From SG8-30 sp963695155 (lineage in GTDB: Bacteria; Pseudomonadota; Gammaproteobacteria; Steroidobacterales; Steroidobacteraceae), in NCBI GenBank assembly GCA_963695155.1, contig CAVOGD010000007.1, forward strand, positions 248,001 to 312,000: a DNA stretch of 64,000 nt. The letters run 5' to 3'. The notes below the pieces were generated by a model, which saw only the letters and a program-made list of their open reading frames with translations, made no database searches and was not told the DNA's origin. The translations under genes were made by a program, and so were the position numbers. Shown piece by piece: positions 17,901 through 25,906 of this stretch. Position 1 is the stretch's first letter. Every line of letters starts with the position of its first letter.

Positions 17901-18191
17901 CACGGCGACACCCGGCCGCGATACCGAGTACAGGTGCTTCACGCCGGAGATCTCGTCCAGCACCTGCTCCATGGGCTCGGCGATCAGGCTTTCGACCTGT
18001 TCGGCGCTCGCGCCGGGAAACGGCACGAAGACGTTCGCCATCGTCACGTCGATCTGCGGTTCTTCCTCGCGCGGCGTCACCAGCACCGCGAACAGGCCCA
18101 GCAGCAGGCCGAACAGGGCCAGCAGCGGGGTCAGCTGGTGCGTCAGAAACAGCCGGGCGACGCGGCCCGAGAAGCCGAGCGGTGCGCTCAT
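14982..18191 (-). CDS. RND efflux pump, inner-membrane permease subunit
   Basis: A 1069-residue AcrB-like transporter of full family length. It has a first membrane helix near residue 20, a large periplasmic porter domain, a central block of membrane helices with the proton-relay Asp-Asp pair (GILVDDAIVVVENIHRHM), a second porter domain and a final helix block. The motif PGASAEQVE is typical of the acriflavine-resistance family. It exports drugs, solvents or metals with an adaptor and an outer-membrane channel; the substrate cannot be read from sequence. Its start overlaps the stop of the adaptor gene by 4 bases. No outer-membrane channel gene is nearby. Confidence 0.95.
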   Translation of the reverse strand: MSAPLGFSGRVARLFLTHQLTPLLALFGLLLGLFAVLVTPREEEPQIDVTMANVFVPFPGASAEQVESLIAEPMEQVLDEISGVKHLYSVSRPGVAVLTVEFEVGLPRNDAIIRLYNAVYSNLDTRPANLGWLQPIIKPKGIDDVPIVGVTLWTRDPGRGAFEMARVAHAVESELKRVPGARNVYTIGAPDDTVHVELDPQRLSGFGLTAQELVAALQAANVVRHAGSVVARDAQAPVQAGEFLAGRDDVAGLVVALADGRPVFLEDVARVTAGPDQPEAYVWMGAGPAAADRGIALNGEAPAVTIALSKQPGMNAVDVSRRVIERVEELRGVVIPQGVEATVTRDYGATANDKAQKLIQKLAFATASVVLLVMFALGWREAVVVGAAVVVTLAATLFASWAWGFTLNRVSLFALIFSIGILVDDAIVVVENIHRHMAFGDRKLLEAIPLAVDEVGGPTILATFTVIAALIPMAFVSGLMGPYMSPIPINASLGMLISLVVALVFTPWLSNRLMAGKHVGAAHGDGHAPLEGLFRRLLTPFVKEAGGRRNRRRLYGAMVLAVLAAMAMVGVKWVVLKMLPFDNKSEFQVVVNMPEGTPVERTAAVLAELAGELRKVPEVTDYQAYAGTSAPINFNGLVRQYYLRAGGELGDLQVNLQDKHRRDRQSHDIARAVRPALAAIGRRHDASVQVVEVPPGPPVMAPIVAEIYGPSYASQRDLAREVRRLFDTTPDIVDVDDSLESDAPRWIVTVDRQKAAMLGIPQQAVAETLAMTLGGFDATYVRSGREKYPVPIRVELPVAEKADLERALAVRVRTAAGDTVPLSELTRARRAGWDEVVYRKDGSRYAFVTADGGGELDSPLYGMFELVGRVSREAPGGRDVEQFFTRQPESTAGFSIKWDGEWQITYETFRDMGLAYSVGLLLIYLLVVAQFGSYLVPLVIMAPIPLTLIGIMPGHALLGAQFTATSMIGMIALAGIIVRNSILLVDFINVELAAGRELADAVIRAGAVRARPIALTALAAMLGAFFILDDPIFNGLAVSLIFGILVSTLLTLIVIPLLYYSYRRHADLR

Positions 18192-19252
18192 CGCGGGGCG
18201 CTTGCGGCCACCGCGAGCGTGGCCGCCACCGGATCAACGGCGATGCGCTCGCCCGGCGCCAGCCCGGCCAGCACTTCGACCTCGTCGCCCAACTTGCGCC
18301 CTAGCCGCAGCTGCCGCAACGACACGGCGCCGTCCTCGCCCACCACGTACACGCCCGTCACTTCGCTGCGCCAGGCGACCGTCGCAAGCGGGATGCGCAT
18401 GAGCGCGCCGCCGCCGGTGCGGAAGCCGGCCTTGACGAACATCCCGGGGTACAGGCCCGCCACGCCGGCCGGCAGGTCGATGCGCACGCGCACCGTGTTC
18501 GAGCCCGACGCGGCGGCCGGGAAGACCGTCAGCTTGCCGGACTGGATCGTCCCGCCCTCGGCATGCACCTGTGCGGCACCAAGCGCGCGCACTTCCTCGG
18601 CGATGGCCTGGGGCACGTCCACATTGACCCGCAGCGCGCCGGGCGCGGCGATGGCGGCCAGCGGCTGCCCGGGCGCAACGGCCTCGCCCACGTCGACATG
18701 ACGCGCCGTCACCACGCCCGCGAAGGGCGCGCGGATTTCCGTGTAGGCATATTGCTCGCGGGCGGCTTCCACACCCGCCCGGGCCGCGGCGAGCCGCGCG
18801 TTCGCCGCATCGCGGCCCGCGGTGGCGCGGTCGAGATCGGCCTGCGACAGCAGCCGGCGGGCCGCCAGGTCGCGCACGCGCTCGAACGTGGAACCGGCCT
18901 CGAGCGCCATGGCCTCCGCCTCCGACAGCGCCTGCCGCGACGCATCCAGATGCGCGCGCTGCTCGACACCCGCGAGCCGCAGGATCAGCGTGCCGCGCGC
19001 AACCTGGTCGTCCACGTCCCGCTCGATCGCCACCACGCGACCGCCCGTCTGCGCGACCAGCATGGCCTGCTGGATCGCCTCGACGATCCCGTCGAACAGG
19101 CGCTCGCCGTCCGCGCTGGAGGCCGCCACCACCAGCGTTTCGAGCCCGGTGCCGGCGGCAGCGGCGTCAGGCGCCGGCGGGCGACCGTCGCAACCGGCGA
19201 GCACGCCGGCCGCCACCAGCAGCGCCAGGCCGGTGGTCAGGCGCAGCGTCAT
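18188..19252 (-). CDS. RND efflux adaptor (membrane fusion protein), lipoprotein
   Basis: A 354-residue HlyD/AcrA-type adaptor. The start MTLRLTTGLALL gives a lipoprotein signal (VLAGC), so it is anchored in the inner membrane facing the periplasm. It shows the split lipoyl halves (AQTGGRVVAIERDVDDQVARGTLI and YTEIRAPFAGVVTARHVDVGEAV), a coiled-coil hairpin between them (about residues 85-150) and a beta-barrel after. The start overlaps the previous gene by 4 bases and the stop overlaps the pump gene by 4 bases, so the three genes form one coupled operon. Confidence 0.95.
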   Translation of the reverse strand: MTLRLTTGLALLVAAGVLAGCDGRPPAPDAAAAGTGLETLVVAASSADGERLFDGIVEAIQQAMLVAQTGGRVVAIERDVDDQVARGTLILRLAGVEQRAHLDASRQALSEAEAMALEAGSTFERVRDLAARRLLSQADLDRATAGRDAANARLAAARAGVEAAREQYAYTEIRAPFAGVVTARHVDVGEAVAPGQPLAAIAAPGALRVNVDVPQAIAEEVRALGAAQVHAEGGTIQSGKLTVFPAAASGSNTVRVRIDLPAGVAGLYPGMFVKAGFRTGGGALMRIPLATVAWRSEVTGVYVVGEDGAVSLRQLRLGRKLGDEVEVLAGLAPGERIAVDPVAATLAVAASAPR

Positions 19253-19458
19253 GTCCCGGGGAACGCGCAACCCGGCGCCAGCCCGAGCCTGCGGAAGATA
19301 ATGGCCGCCGGGCAGAATCCCGTGAACGCGGACTGCAGCATGTTGGCGCCGATGAAGGCGGTGAACCACAGCCACAGCGGGCTGACGAAGTGCGCCAGCA
19401 CGAGGCTTGCAAGGATGAGTGCTCCGGCAAAGGCGAGGACGGCACGATCGACGGTCAT
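19249..19458 (-). CDS. DUF2892 (YgaP-like) small membrane protein
   Basis: A 69-residue protein with two membrane helices and the DUF2892 signature GANMLQSAFTGFCPAAIIFRRLGL..PGCAF. The same module forms the C-terminal membrane part of the rhodanese YgaP. A GGAGG-like site precedes the ATG at 19458. It is the first gene of the efflux operon and overlaps the adaptor gene by 4 bases. Its role beside an RND pump is unknown. Confidence 0.9.
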   Translation of the reverse strand: MTVDRAVLAFAGALILASLVLAHFVSPLWLWFTAFIGANMLQSAFTGFCPAAIIFRRLGLAPGCAFPGT

Positions 19459-19518
19459 GGGAACCTCCGCATTGGCATGACGTATCGCTGGTACGGTAGC
19501 AGCGGCGTTGAGCCCCGC

Positions 19519-21180
19519 TCAGTAACCAAAGTCACCCCGCTCGCCGGCCCCGCCCGGCGACGGCTGTGGCGCGTCAATCGTGGCCAGCGCGCCGGGATGG
19601 AGCGCCAGCAACTCGGCGCGCCACAGGGACCAGTAGCCGGTGCGGTAATGATACGCCGACAGCGGGAGTACCGGTGCGGCGGCGAACGGGTTGCGGTCCG
19701 ACTCGACGAGCACGAGAGCGCCCGGATGGTCACGGGACAACTGTGCAATGGACGCGGCATCGGCCGGCTGCAGCACGGGCCGCTGCAGGCGTGCGGCGAA
19801 GCCGAGCTGGCCGTGGTAGGCGCCGTAGTACGCGATGGCGACACCTTGCTGCTGCGCCCGACCGACGTCGGCGGCGGCGGCCCCGACACCGTAGGCGCGC
19901 CCCGCCGCGGATCCCAGCATGCCCGCAGCGACCAGCGCGGTCCCCAGCACGGCCGCCGCGTGCAGGCGCGCGGCGCCTGCCGCCAGCGAGACGCGAAACG
20001 GTGCTGCCGCCCAGGTCGCGAGAACCAGCACCGCGCCGCCCCAGGCGGGATGCAGGTCCTCGAGCCAGCCACCGTGCCAGTGGCCGTCCAGCCACGGCGA
20101 CGCCGCCATCAGCGCGCCGACCGCGAGCCACGGCATCAGCGCCCAGCAGCGGGCGCGGCGGTAGCTGGCCGCCTGGCTGGTCGCCAGGCCGCGGGCCACG
20201 AGCAAGGCGACGGCCGGCAGCAATGGCAGCAGGTAATGGGGTTGCTTGCCGCTGATCAGGCAGAACGCGACGAAGGGCGGCACTGACCAGGCCAGGCAGA
20301 AGCGCGCCCCCGGCTCCAGTGGCGCAATCCCGTCGCGCAGCCCCCGCCACGCGGGCCGCCAGAACAACCACGGCAATACGAACACCGGTACCACCGGCAG
20401 GTACCACCACACGGGCCGGTCGTGCGCGAAGCTGTCGCTGAGGCGTCCGGCAGCCTGCACCCACAGCAGGCCCTCCATGTAGGCCGCGCCGCCCGCCAGC
20501 CAGGCGGGAACGGCCCAGGTGGCCGCCACGGCGATACCGAGCGCCAGTGCGCCGGCGAGCCGCAGATACCAGCGCCGCGGTCCGTCGCGCGCCGCGACGC
20601 TCCACCATGGGCCCAGCAGCGCCACGGGCAGCACGTGCAGCAGGGCCACGGGGCCCTTGGTGAGCAGTGCGACGCCGAGTCCGCCGCCGAACAGCAGCCA
20701 GCCGCGCACTTCGCCGTCCGCGGCCTTGGCAAGTCCCAGCAGCGCGACCAGCACCCACAGCGTGAGCAGGAGGTCGAACAGGATCATCCCGGCGACCAGC
20801 GCCCACATGAGCGCACCGCCCGCCACGATGACGGCCAGCGCCGGCAGTTCCTCGACCTGTCGCCACAGGCGCCGTGCCAGTCGCCACAGCACCAGCCAGG
20901 CCGCGAGCCCCGCCAGTGCCGGCACCAGGCGCGGCCACCACTCGCTCACGCCGAAGCCGTGCCAGCCGGAGGCAATCAGCCAGAACAGCAACGGCGGCTT
21001 GTGCGAGTAGGTGGCGCCGTTGAGCTGCGGCAAGACCCAGTCCCCGGTCGAGAACATCTCCCAGGCGACGGTGAGGTAGCGGGTCTCGTCGATGGCCAGC
21101 GGCACGCGCCACAGCAGTGCGACGGCGGTGGCCACTGGCCAGACGATGAACGGAACGTAGCGCCAGACGCGGCCGGACAA
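19519..21180 (-). CDS. ArnT-like glycosyltransferase (GT-39/PMT superfamily)
   Basis: A 553-residue polytopic membrane protein. Near the N-terminus it has the first periplasmic loop motif DETRYLTVAWEMFSTGDWVLPQLNGATYSHKPPLLFW, typical of ArnT and related polyprenyl-phosphate-sugar transferases; the Asp of DETRY is the expected catalytic acid. About ten hydrophobic helices follow, then a soluble C-terminal domain of about 130 residues. ArnT adds aminoarabinose to lipid A, but no arn genes are nearby, so the sugar and acceptor are unknown. Confidence 0.9.
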   Translation of the reverse strand: MSGRVWRYVPFIVWPVATAVALLWRVPLAIDETRYLTVAWEMFSTGDWVLPQLNGATYSHKPPLLFWLIASGWHGFGVSEWWPRLVPALAGLAAWLVLWRLARRLWRQVEELPALAVIVAGGALMWALVAGMILFDLLLTLWVLVALLGLAKAADGEVRGWLLFGGGLGVALLTKGPVALLHVLPVALLGPWWSVAARDGPRRWYLRLAGALALGIAVAATWAVPAWLAGGAAYMEGLLWVQAAGRLSDSFAHDRPVWWYLPVVPVFVLPWLFWRPAWRGLRDGIAPLEPGARFCLAWSVPPFVAFCLISGKQPHYLLPLLPAVALLVARGLATSQAASYRRARCWALMPWLAVGALMAASPWLDGHWHGGWLEDLHPAWGGAVLVLATWAAAPFRVSLAAGAARLHAAAVLGTALVAAGMLGSAAGRAYGVGAAAADVGRAQQQGVAIAYYGAYHGQLGFAARLQRPVLQPADAASIAQLSRDHPGALVLVESDRNPFAAAPVLPLSAYHYRTGYWSLWRAELLALHPGALATIDAPQPSPGGAGERGDFGY

Positions 21181-21254
21181 TGAATCGCCCTCCAGGCCAG
21201 GCAGGCTCTTATGATAACCGGCCGGCCCGCGATCCAGGCCGCGGCGGCCGCGCG

Positions 21255-21677
21255 CTACATCAGCTTGGCGGGCAACGGCAGCGGCGGATGGATGCTCGTG
21301 GCGAGGATCAGGTCGAGCAGCGCGCCCACCGTCTGGTGAGCGCTCATCGCGTGACGCAGCGGGCGGTCGCGGAACACCTCGTAGTGGTTGCGGCGGCCTT
21401 CGCGGATGCGCGTCAGGAAATTCCCCGCCTCGAGGTCCGCGACGATCTTCTGCACGGCCCTTTCAGTGATGCCGACCCGCAGCGCGACATCGCGCAGCCG
21501 CATGCCCGGGTCACCCGCCAGGCAGGCGAGCACGTAACCGTGGTTGGACAGGAAGGTCCAGTGCGTGTTGATTTCCGGCGGCTTGCGCACGCCGCCGGCG
21601 GCCGGCCGCGGCACGGCGGTCTTCTTCGCACGTCGCCCGGCCGCGCGGTTCTTCTTCGCTGGAGCAATCGTGCGCAT
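21255..21677 (-). CDS. Winged-helix transcriptional regulator with basic N-terminus
   Basis: A 140-residue protein. Residues 1-30 are Lys/Arg/Ala-rich (PAKKNRAAGRRAKK), a possible extra DNA-contacting arm. Residues 35-110 form a MarR/ArsR-like winged helix (THWTFLSNHGYVLACLAGDPGMRLRDVALRVGITERAVQKIVADLE.GNFL..RREGRRNHYEV). I chose the ATG at 21677 because an AAGGAGCC ribosome site sits 6-8 bases upstream and the frame beyond it is not protein-like. Its target is unknown. It is divergent from htpX. Confidence 0.88.
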   Translation of the reverse strand: MRTIAPAKKNRAAGRRAKKTAVPRPAAGGVRKPPEINTHWTFLSNHGYVLACLAGDPGMRLRDVALRVGITERAVQKIVADLEAGNFLTRIREGRRNHYEVFRDRPLRHAMSAHQTVGALLDLILATSIHPPLPLPAKLM

Positions 21678-21721
21678 GCGAGGCTCCTTGGGCCCGGGTC
21701 TTCCTGCGGGCCGAGTATATA

Positions 21722-21751
21722 ATAATACGTGAAAGACAATTCGTATGTCAC
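21722..21751 (-). promoter_or_regulatory. Promoter with internal inverted repeat for the winged-helix regulator
   Basis: Read on the minus strand: GTGACA, 18-base spacer, TATTAT, in the only AT-rich patch of this region. Within it the plus strand carries CGTGA (21729-21733) and TCACG (21748-21752), an inverted repeat that would be a sensible operator for autoregulation. Confidence 0.5.
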
Positions 21752-21778
21752 GGACCCCGCGGGCGCCGGCCCCGGGCG

Positions 21779-21807
21779 CTTGAAACTGCGGCGCACGCCC
21801 CCCATCT
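21779..21807 (+). promoter_or_regulatory. Sigma-32 heat-shock promoter of htpX
   Basis: CTTGAAA (21779-21785), a 14-base spacer, then CCCCATCT (21800-21807): a complete match to the proteobacterial sigma-32 consensus CTTGAAA-N13-15-CCCCATnT. It sits about 107 bases before the htpX ATG, leaving a leader of about 100 bases. Confidence 0.9.
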
Positions 21808-21913
21808 GGCTGGCAACGGCGCCCTGCTAGGATGGAATGGCCGCCGGAACCTGCGGGCCGGACCGCCGGTCTGAACCTGCACCGCCCCACAACCCGAAAG
21901 GACCGACTACTCC

Positions 21914-22795
21914 ATGAAGCGCATCCTGCTGTTCGTCGTCACCAACTTCGCGATCCTGATGGTCGCCAGCATCACGCTGCGCCTGCTGGGCCTGGAGCCC
22001 TGGCTCGACCAGCAGGGCATCAACTTCACGTCGCTCCTGGTGTTCGGCGCGTTGATCGGCTTCGGCGGCGCCTTCATCTCGCTGGCCATCTCGAAGTGGA
22101 CCGCGAAGAAGATGATGGGCGTGCAGGTCATCGAACAGCCGCGCAACGAGGTCGAAACCTGGCTGGTCGAGACGGTGCGCCGCCAGGCGCAGCTGGCCGG
22201 CATCGGCATGCCCGAGGTCGGTTACTTCGACTCGCCGGAGCCGAACGCCTTCGCCACCGGCGCCAACCGCAACAAGGCGCTGGTCGCGGTCAGTTCCGGC
22301 CTGGTCAACCGCATGTCGCGGGCGGAAGTCGAGGCCGTGCTCGGGCACGAGGTGAGCCACGTCGCCAACGGCGACATGGTGACGCTCACCCTCATCCAGG
22401 GCGTCGTCAACACCTTCGTCTTCGTGCTGTCGCGCGTGGTCGGCAGCCTCGTCGACCGGATCGTCTTCAAGAACGAGCGGGGCCACGGCCCTGGATTCTG
22501 GATCACGACCATCGTGGCGCAGCTGGTGCTGTCGTTCCTGGCGACGATGGTGGTGATGTGGTTCTCGCGGCAGCGCGAGTTCCGTGCCGACGCCGGCGGT
22601 GCGCGCCTGGCCGGTCGCCAGAGCATGATCGGCGCGCTGGAGGCGCTGCAGCGCCGCGACCCGCAGCCGCTGCCGGACCAGATGGCGGCCCTGGGCATCT
22701 CCGGCGGCATCGGCCAGGGCTTGAAGAGGCTGTTCATGAGCCATCCGCCGCTGGACGAACGCATCGCCGCCCTGCGCGCGGCGCCGCTGGCGTAG
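21914..22795 (+). CDS. htpX: Membrane zinc metalloprotease HtpX
   Basis: A 293-residue M48B protease that degrades damaged inner-membrane proteins. Two N-terminal membrane helices (about residues 4-26 and 36-58) precede the catalytic domain with the zinc motif HEVSH and the third ligand region QREFRAD; two further hydrophobic segments lie between (about residues 150-170 and 190-212). Length equals E. coli HtpX. It is preceded by a perfect sigma-32 promoter, so it is heat-shock controlled. Confidence 0.97.
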   Translation: MKRILLFVVTNFAILMVASITLRLLGLEPWLDQQGINFTSLLVFGALIGFGGAFISLAISKWTAKKMMGVQVIEQPRNEVETWLVETVRRQAQLAGIGMPEVGYFDSPEPNAFATGANRNKALVAVSSGLVNRMSRAEVEAVLGHEVSHVANGDMVTLTLIQGVVNTFVFVLSRVVGSLVDRIVFKNERGHGPGFWITTIVAQLVLSFLATMVVMWFSRQREFRADAGGARLAGRQSMIGALEALQRRDPQPLPDQMAALGISGGIGQGLKRLFMSHPPLDERIAALRAAPLA

Positions 22796-22838
22796 GACGG
22801 CCGCGCGGCGCCGCCCGGCACTGCGACCGAAAGCCCCG

Positions 22839-24269
22839 TTGTCCACCGCACTCGTCTGGTTCCGTCGCGACCTGCGGCTGACCGACAACCCGGCGCTGGC
22901 CGCGGCGCTGGCCTCGGCGGATGCCGTCGTGCCCGTGTACGTGCATGCGCCGGCGGAGGAAGGCGCCTGGGCGCCGGGCGCGGCCAGCCGCTGGTGGCTG
23001 CACCGCAGCCTCGTCGCCCTGGATGCATCGCTCCGCGCGCGCGGCTGCCCGCTCGTGATCCGCCGCGGCCCCGCAGCGCAGGCGCTGGCCGCGCTCGCCG
23101 AGGAGACCGGCGCACAGGCGGTGCACTACTGCCGGCTGTACGAGCCGGCGCTGGCCGCGCGCGACGCGGCCGTCGAGCAGGCGCTCGCCGACCGCTCGCT
23201 GCACGTCGAGGCGCACGACGGCCACCTGCTGTTCCCGCCGGGCAGCGTACTCACCAACGCCGGCGGCCCCTACAAGGTCTTCACGCCCTTCTGGCGCGCC
23301 TGCCAGGCGCTGCTCGACGAACTGGCGCCGCCCGGCGCGGCGCCGCGCACGCTGCCCGGTCCCGCGGGCGCATTCGAGGGCTGCACGGTGGAAGCCCTCG
23401 GCCTGCCACCGCAGCGTCCCTGGGATGGCGGCCTGCGCGAGTCCTGGCAGCCGGGTGAAACGGCCGCGCTGGACGCCCTCGAGCGGTTTGCCGCGCACGC
23501 CATGGACGACTACGGCGCGGGGCGCGACCGTCCCGACCTGCCCGGCACGTCGCGGCTTTCGCCGCACCTGCACTTCGGCGAGGTCTCGCCGCGACAGGTG
23601 CTGACGGCGGTCCGCGCACGGGCGGGCTCGGCGGGCGCCGCCGCATTCCTGCGCGAGATCGGCTGGCGGGAGTTCGCACACCACCTGCTGCACCACTTTC
23701 CGCACACGCCGGACACGCCACTGGATGGCCGCTTCGCCAGGCTGGCCTGGCGCAGCAACGCCGCGCAGCTCGCCGCGTGGCAGCAGGGCCGCACCGGCTA
23801 CCCCATCGTCGATGCGGGCCTGCGCGAACTGTGGCACACGGGCTGGATGCACAACCGGGTGCGCATGATCGTCGCCTCGCTGCTGACCAAGAACCTGTTC
23901 ATGCACTGGCGCGAAGGCGCACGCTGGTTCTGGGACACGCTGGTGGACGCCGACCTGGCCAACAACACGCTGGGCTGGCAGTGGGTGGCGGGCTGCGGGG
24001 CCGATGCCTCGCCGTACTACCGGATCTTCAACCCCGTGCTGCAGGCGCAGAAGTTCGACCCGGACCGCGCCTACATCCGCCGCTGGGTGCCCGAAATCGC
24101 CGCCCTGCCCGATCGCTGGGTGCACCGGCCATGGCAGGCCCCGCAGAAGGTGCTGGCCGCCGCCGGCCTGCAGCTCGGCCGCGACTACCCGGCGCCCATC
24201 GTGGACCTCGGCGGCAGCCGCGCCGATGCGCTGCAGCGGTTCGAGCGGCTCAAGCGCGGCCGGGCCTGA
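22839..24269 (+). CDS. phr: Deoxyribodipyrimidine photolyase
   Basis: A 476-residue class I photolyase/cryptochrome. It uses blue light and FADH- to split pyrimidine dimers. The N-terminal Rossmann antenna domain begins LVWFRRDLRLTDNPAL; the FAD-binding helical domain has GYPIVDAGLRELWHTGWMHNRVRM and DADLANNTLGWQWVAGCGADASPYYRIFNP, with the conserved tryptophans. The start codon is TTG at 22839, directly before the conserved N-terminus; no ATG upstream fits. The gap to htpX is 43 bases. Confidence 0.96.
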   Translation: MSTALVWFRRDLRLTDNPALAAALASADAVVPVYVHAPAEEGAWAPGAASRWWLHRSLVALDASLRARGCPLVIRRGPAAQALAALAEETGAQAVHYCRLYEPALAARDAAVEQALADRSLHVEAHDGHLLFPPGSVLTNAGGPYKVFTPFWRACQALLDELAPPGAAPRTLPGPAGAFEGCTVEALGLPPQRPWDGGLRESWQPGETAALDALERFAAHAMDDYGAGRDRPDLPGTSRLSPHLHFGEVSPRQVLTAVRARAGSAGAAAFLREIGWREFAHHLLHHFPHTPDTPLDGRFARLAWRSNAAQLAAWQQGRTGYPIVDAGLRELWHTGWMHNRVRMIVASLLTKNLFMHWREGARWFWDTLVDADLANNTLGWQWVAGCGADASPYYRIFNPVLQAQKFDPDRAYIRRWVPEIAALPDRWVHRPWQAPQKVLAAAGLQLGRDYPAPIVDLGGSRADALQRFERLKRGRA

Positions 24270-24303
24270 CGCCGCCCGCCGGCGCGCAGGGTAACATCGG
24301 CGC

Positions 24304-25737
24304 ATGGCCAGCGACCCGATCCCGGCGCAGACGCTCGAGCGGCTCAAGGCGCTGCTCGGCGCGGGCGGCTGGCTGGAGCAACCCGGCGACGTCGAGCCCT
24401 TCCTGATCGACCACCGCAGGCAGTACCGCGGCGCCACGCCGCTGGTGGCCCTGCCGCGCTCGACCCGCGAGCTGGCGGCGCTGGTCGCGGCCTGCGCCGA
24501 GGCACGCATCGGCATGGTGCCGCACGGCGGCAACACCGGGTATTGCGGCGGCGCCACGCCGGACGAGTCGGGCCGCCAGGTCGTCGTCTGCCTGCGGCGC
24601 ATGAACCGGGTGCGCGACGTGGACGTCGTCAACCAGTCCATGGTGGTCGAGGCCGGCTGCGTGCTGGCGCGGGCGCAGGAGGCCGCCGCGGAACGGGACC
24701 GGTTGTTGCCGCTGTCGCTCGGCGCCGAGGGCTCCTGCACCATCGGCGGCAACCTTTCGACCAACGCGGGCGGCACGGCCGTGCTGCGCTACGGCATGAT
24801 GCGCGACCTCGTGCTGGGCCTCGAGGTCGTGCTGCCGGACGGCCGCGTCCTCGACCAGCTCAGGTCGCTGCGCAAGGACAACACGGGCTACGACGTCAAG
24901 CAGCTGTTCATCGGCGCCGAGGGCACCCTCGGCTTCATCACCGCGGCCTGCCTCAAGCTGTACCCGCGCCCGCGCGGCTACGCCACCGCCTTCGTGGCGC
25001 TGCGCTCGCCGCAGGCGGCGGTGGACCTGCTGGCGCGGCTGCGCGCCGCGCTCGGCGACAGCATCACGAGCTTCGAACTGGTGCCGCGGATCGCCGTCGA
25101 GCTGACCTGCCGGCACATCGAGGGCGTCGTCGACCCGTTTGCGGTCGCCCACGGCTGGTATGCGCTCATCGAGCTGAGCCTGCCGCGCCCCGACTCCGAG
25201 CTCGGCGCGCTGCTCGAATCCGAGCTCGCAGCCTGCATCGAGGCGGGCGGCGCAGCCGACGCCGTGCTCGCGGCCTCGCTGGCCCAGCGCGACGCCTTCT
25301 GGCGGCTGCGCGAGAACATCCCCGAGGCGCAGACCCGCGAGGGCGACAGCCTCAAGCACGACGTGTCGGTGGCGGTCGGTCGCCTGCCCGGCTTCATCGA
25401 GCAAGGGACCCGGCGGATCGCCGGGCTCGCACCCGGCGCGCGGGTCGTCGGCTACGGGCACCTGGGCGACGGCAACCTGCACTTCAACGTCAGCGCGCCG
25501 GCCGGCAAGGACGGGCAGGCGCTGCTGGAGCAGGCGGAACCGATCCGCCGCGCCGTGCATGACCTGGTCGCGGACCACGGCGGCAGCTTCAGCGCCGAGC
25601 ACGGCATCGGCCGCCGCAAGCTCGACGAACTCGAGCGTTACGAGGACCCGGTCGCGCTGGGCCTGATGCGCGACATCAAGCAACTGCTCGACCCGCTCGG
25701 GATCATGAACCCGGGCAAGGTGCTGCGCCGCCGCTGA
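24304..25737 (+). CDS. FAD-linked 2-hydroxyacid dehydrogenase (GlcD/D2HGDH type)
   Basis: A 477-residue flavoprotein. The FAD-binding PCMH domain is at residues 35-220, with PHGGNTGYCGGATPDESG and GAEGSCTIGGNLSTNAGGTAVLRYG; the C-terminal FAD-oxidase domain carries YGHLGDGNLHFNVSAP and FSAEHGIGRRKLDEL. Family members oxidise D-2-hydroxyglutarate, D-lactate or glycolate. The pattern is closest to D-2-hydroxyglutarate dehydrogenase-like proteins, but the substrate is not certain. Confidence 0.93.
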   Translation: MASDPIPAQTLERLKALLGAGGWLEQPGDVEPFLIDHRRQYRGATPLVALPRSTRELAALVAACAEARIGMVPHGGNTGYCGGATPDESGRQVVVCLRRMNRVRDVDVVNQSMVVEAGCVLARAQEAAAERDRLLPLSLGAEGSCTIGGNLSTNAGGTAVLRYGMMRDLVLGLEVVLPDGRVLDQLRSLRKDNTGYDVKQLFIGAEGTLGFITAACLKLYPRPRGYATAFVALRSPQAAVDLLARLRAALGDSITSFELVPRIAVELTCRHIEGVVDPFAVAHGWYALIELSLPRPDSELGALLESELAACIEAGGAADAVLAASLAQRDAFWRLRENIPEAQTREGDSLKHDVSVAVGRLPGFIEQGTRRIAGLAPGARVVGYGHLGDGNLHFNVSAPAGKDGQALLEQAEPIRRAVHDLVADHGGSFSAEHGIGRRKLDELERYEDPVALGLMRDIKQLLDPLGIMNPGKVLRRR

Positions 25738-25906
25738 GCCTCGCGCTTGCCACGCGGCGGGCGCCGTGGTTCCATCCGCGGGGTTCCGGCCCGCGCAGAA
25801 GGTCGGCAGGCGGGGGGATGGTCATGGCCGACACACCACACACGGAACTGCCGCGCCGGCCCGCGCTGGTGTGGCGACGCCTGCACGGCTGACGGCAGGA
25901 CCCTGC

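Noticed and set aside
15906..18701. A 931-codon open frame on the plus strand
   Set aside because: It runs antisense to the RND pump and adaptor genes, its product is His/Arg/Gln-rich with no recognisable domain, and long antisense frames are common in GC-rich DNA.
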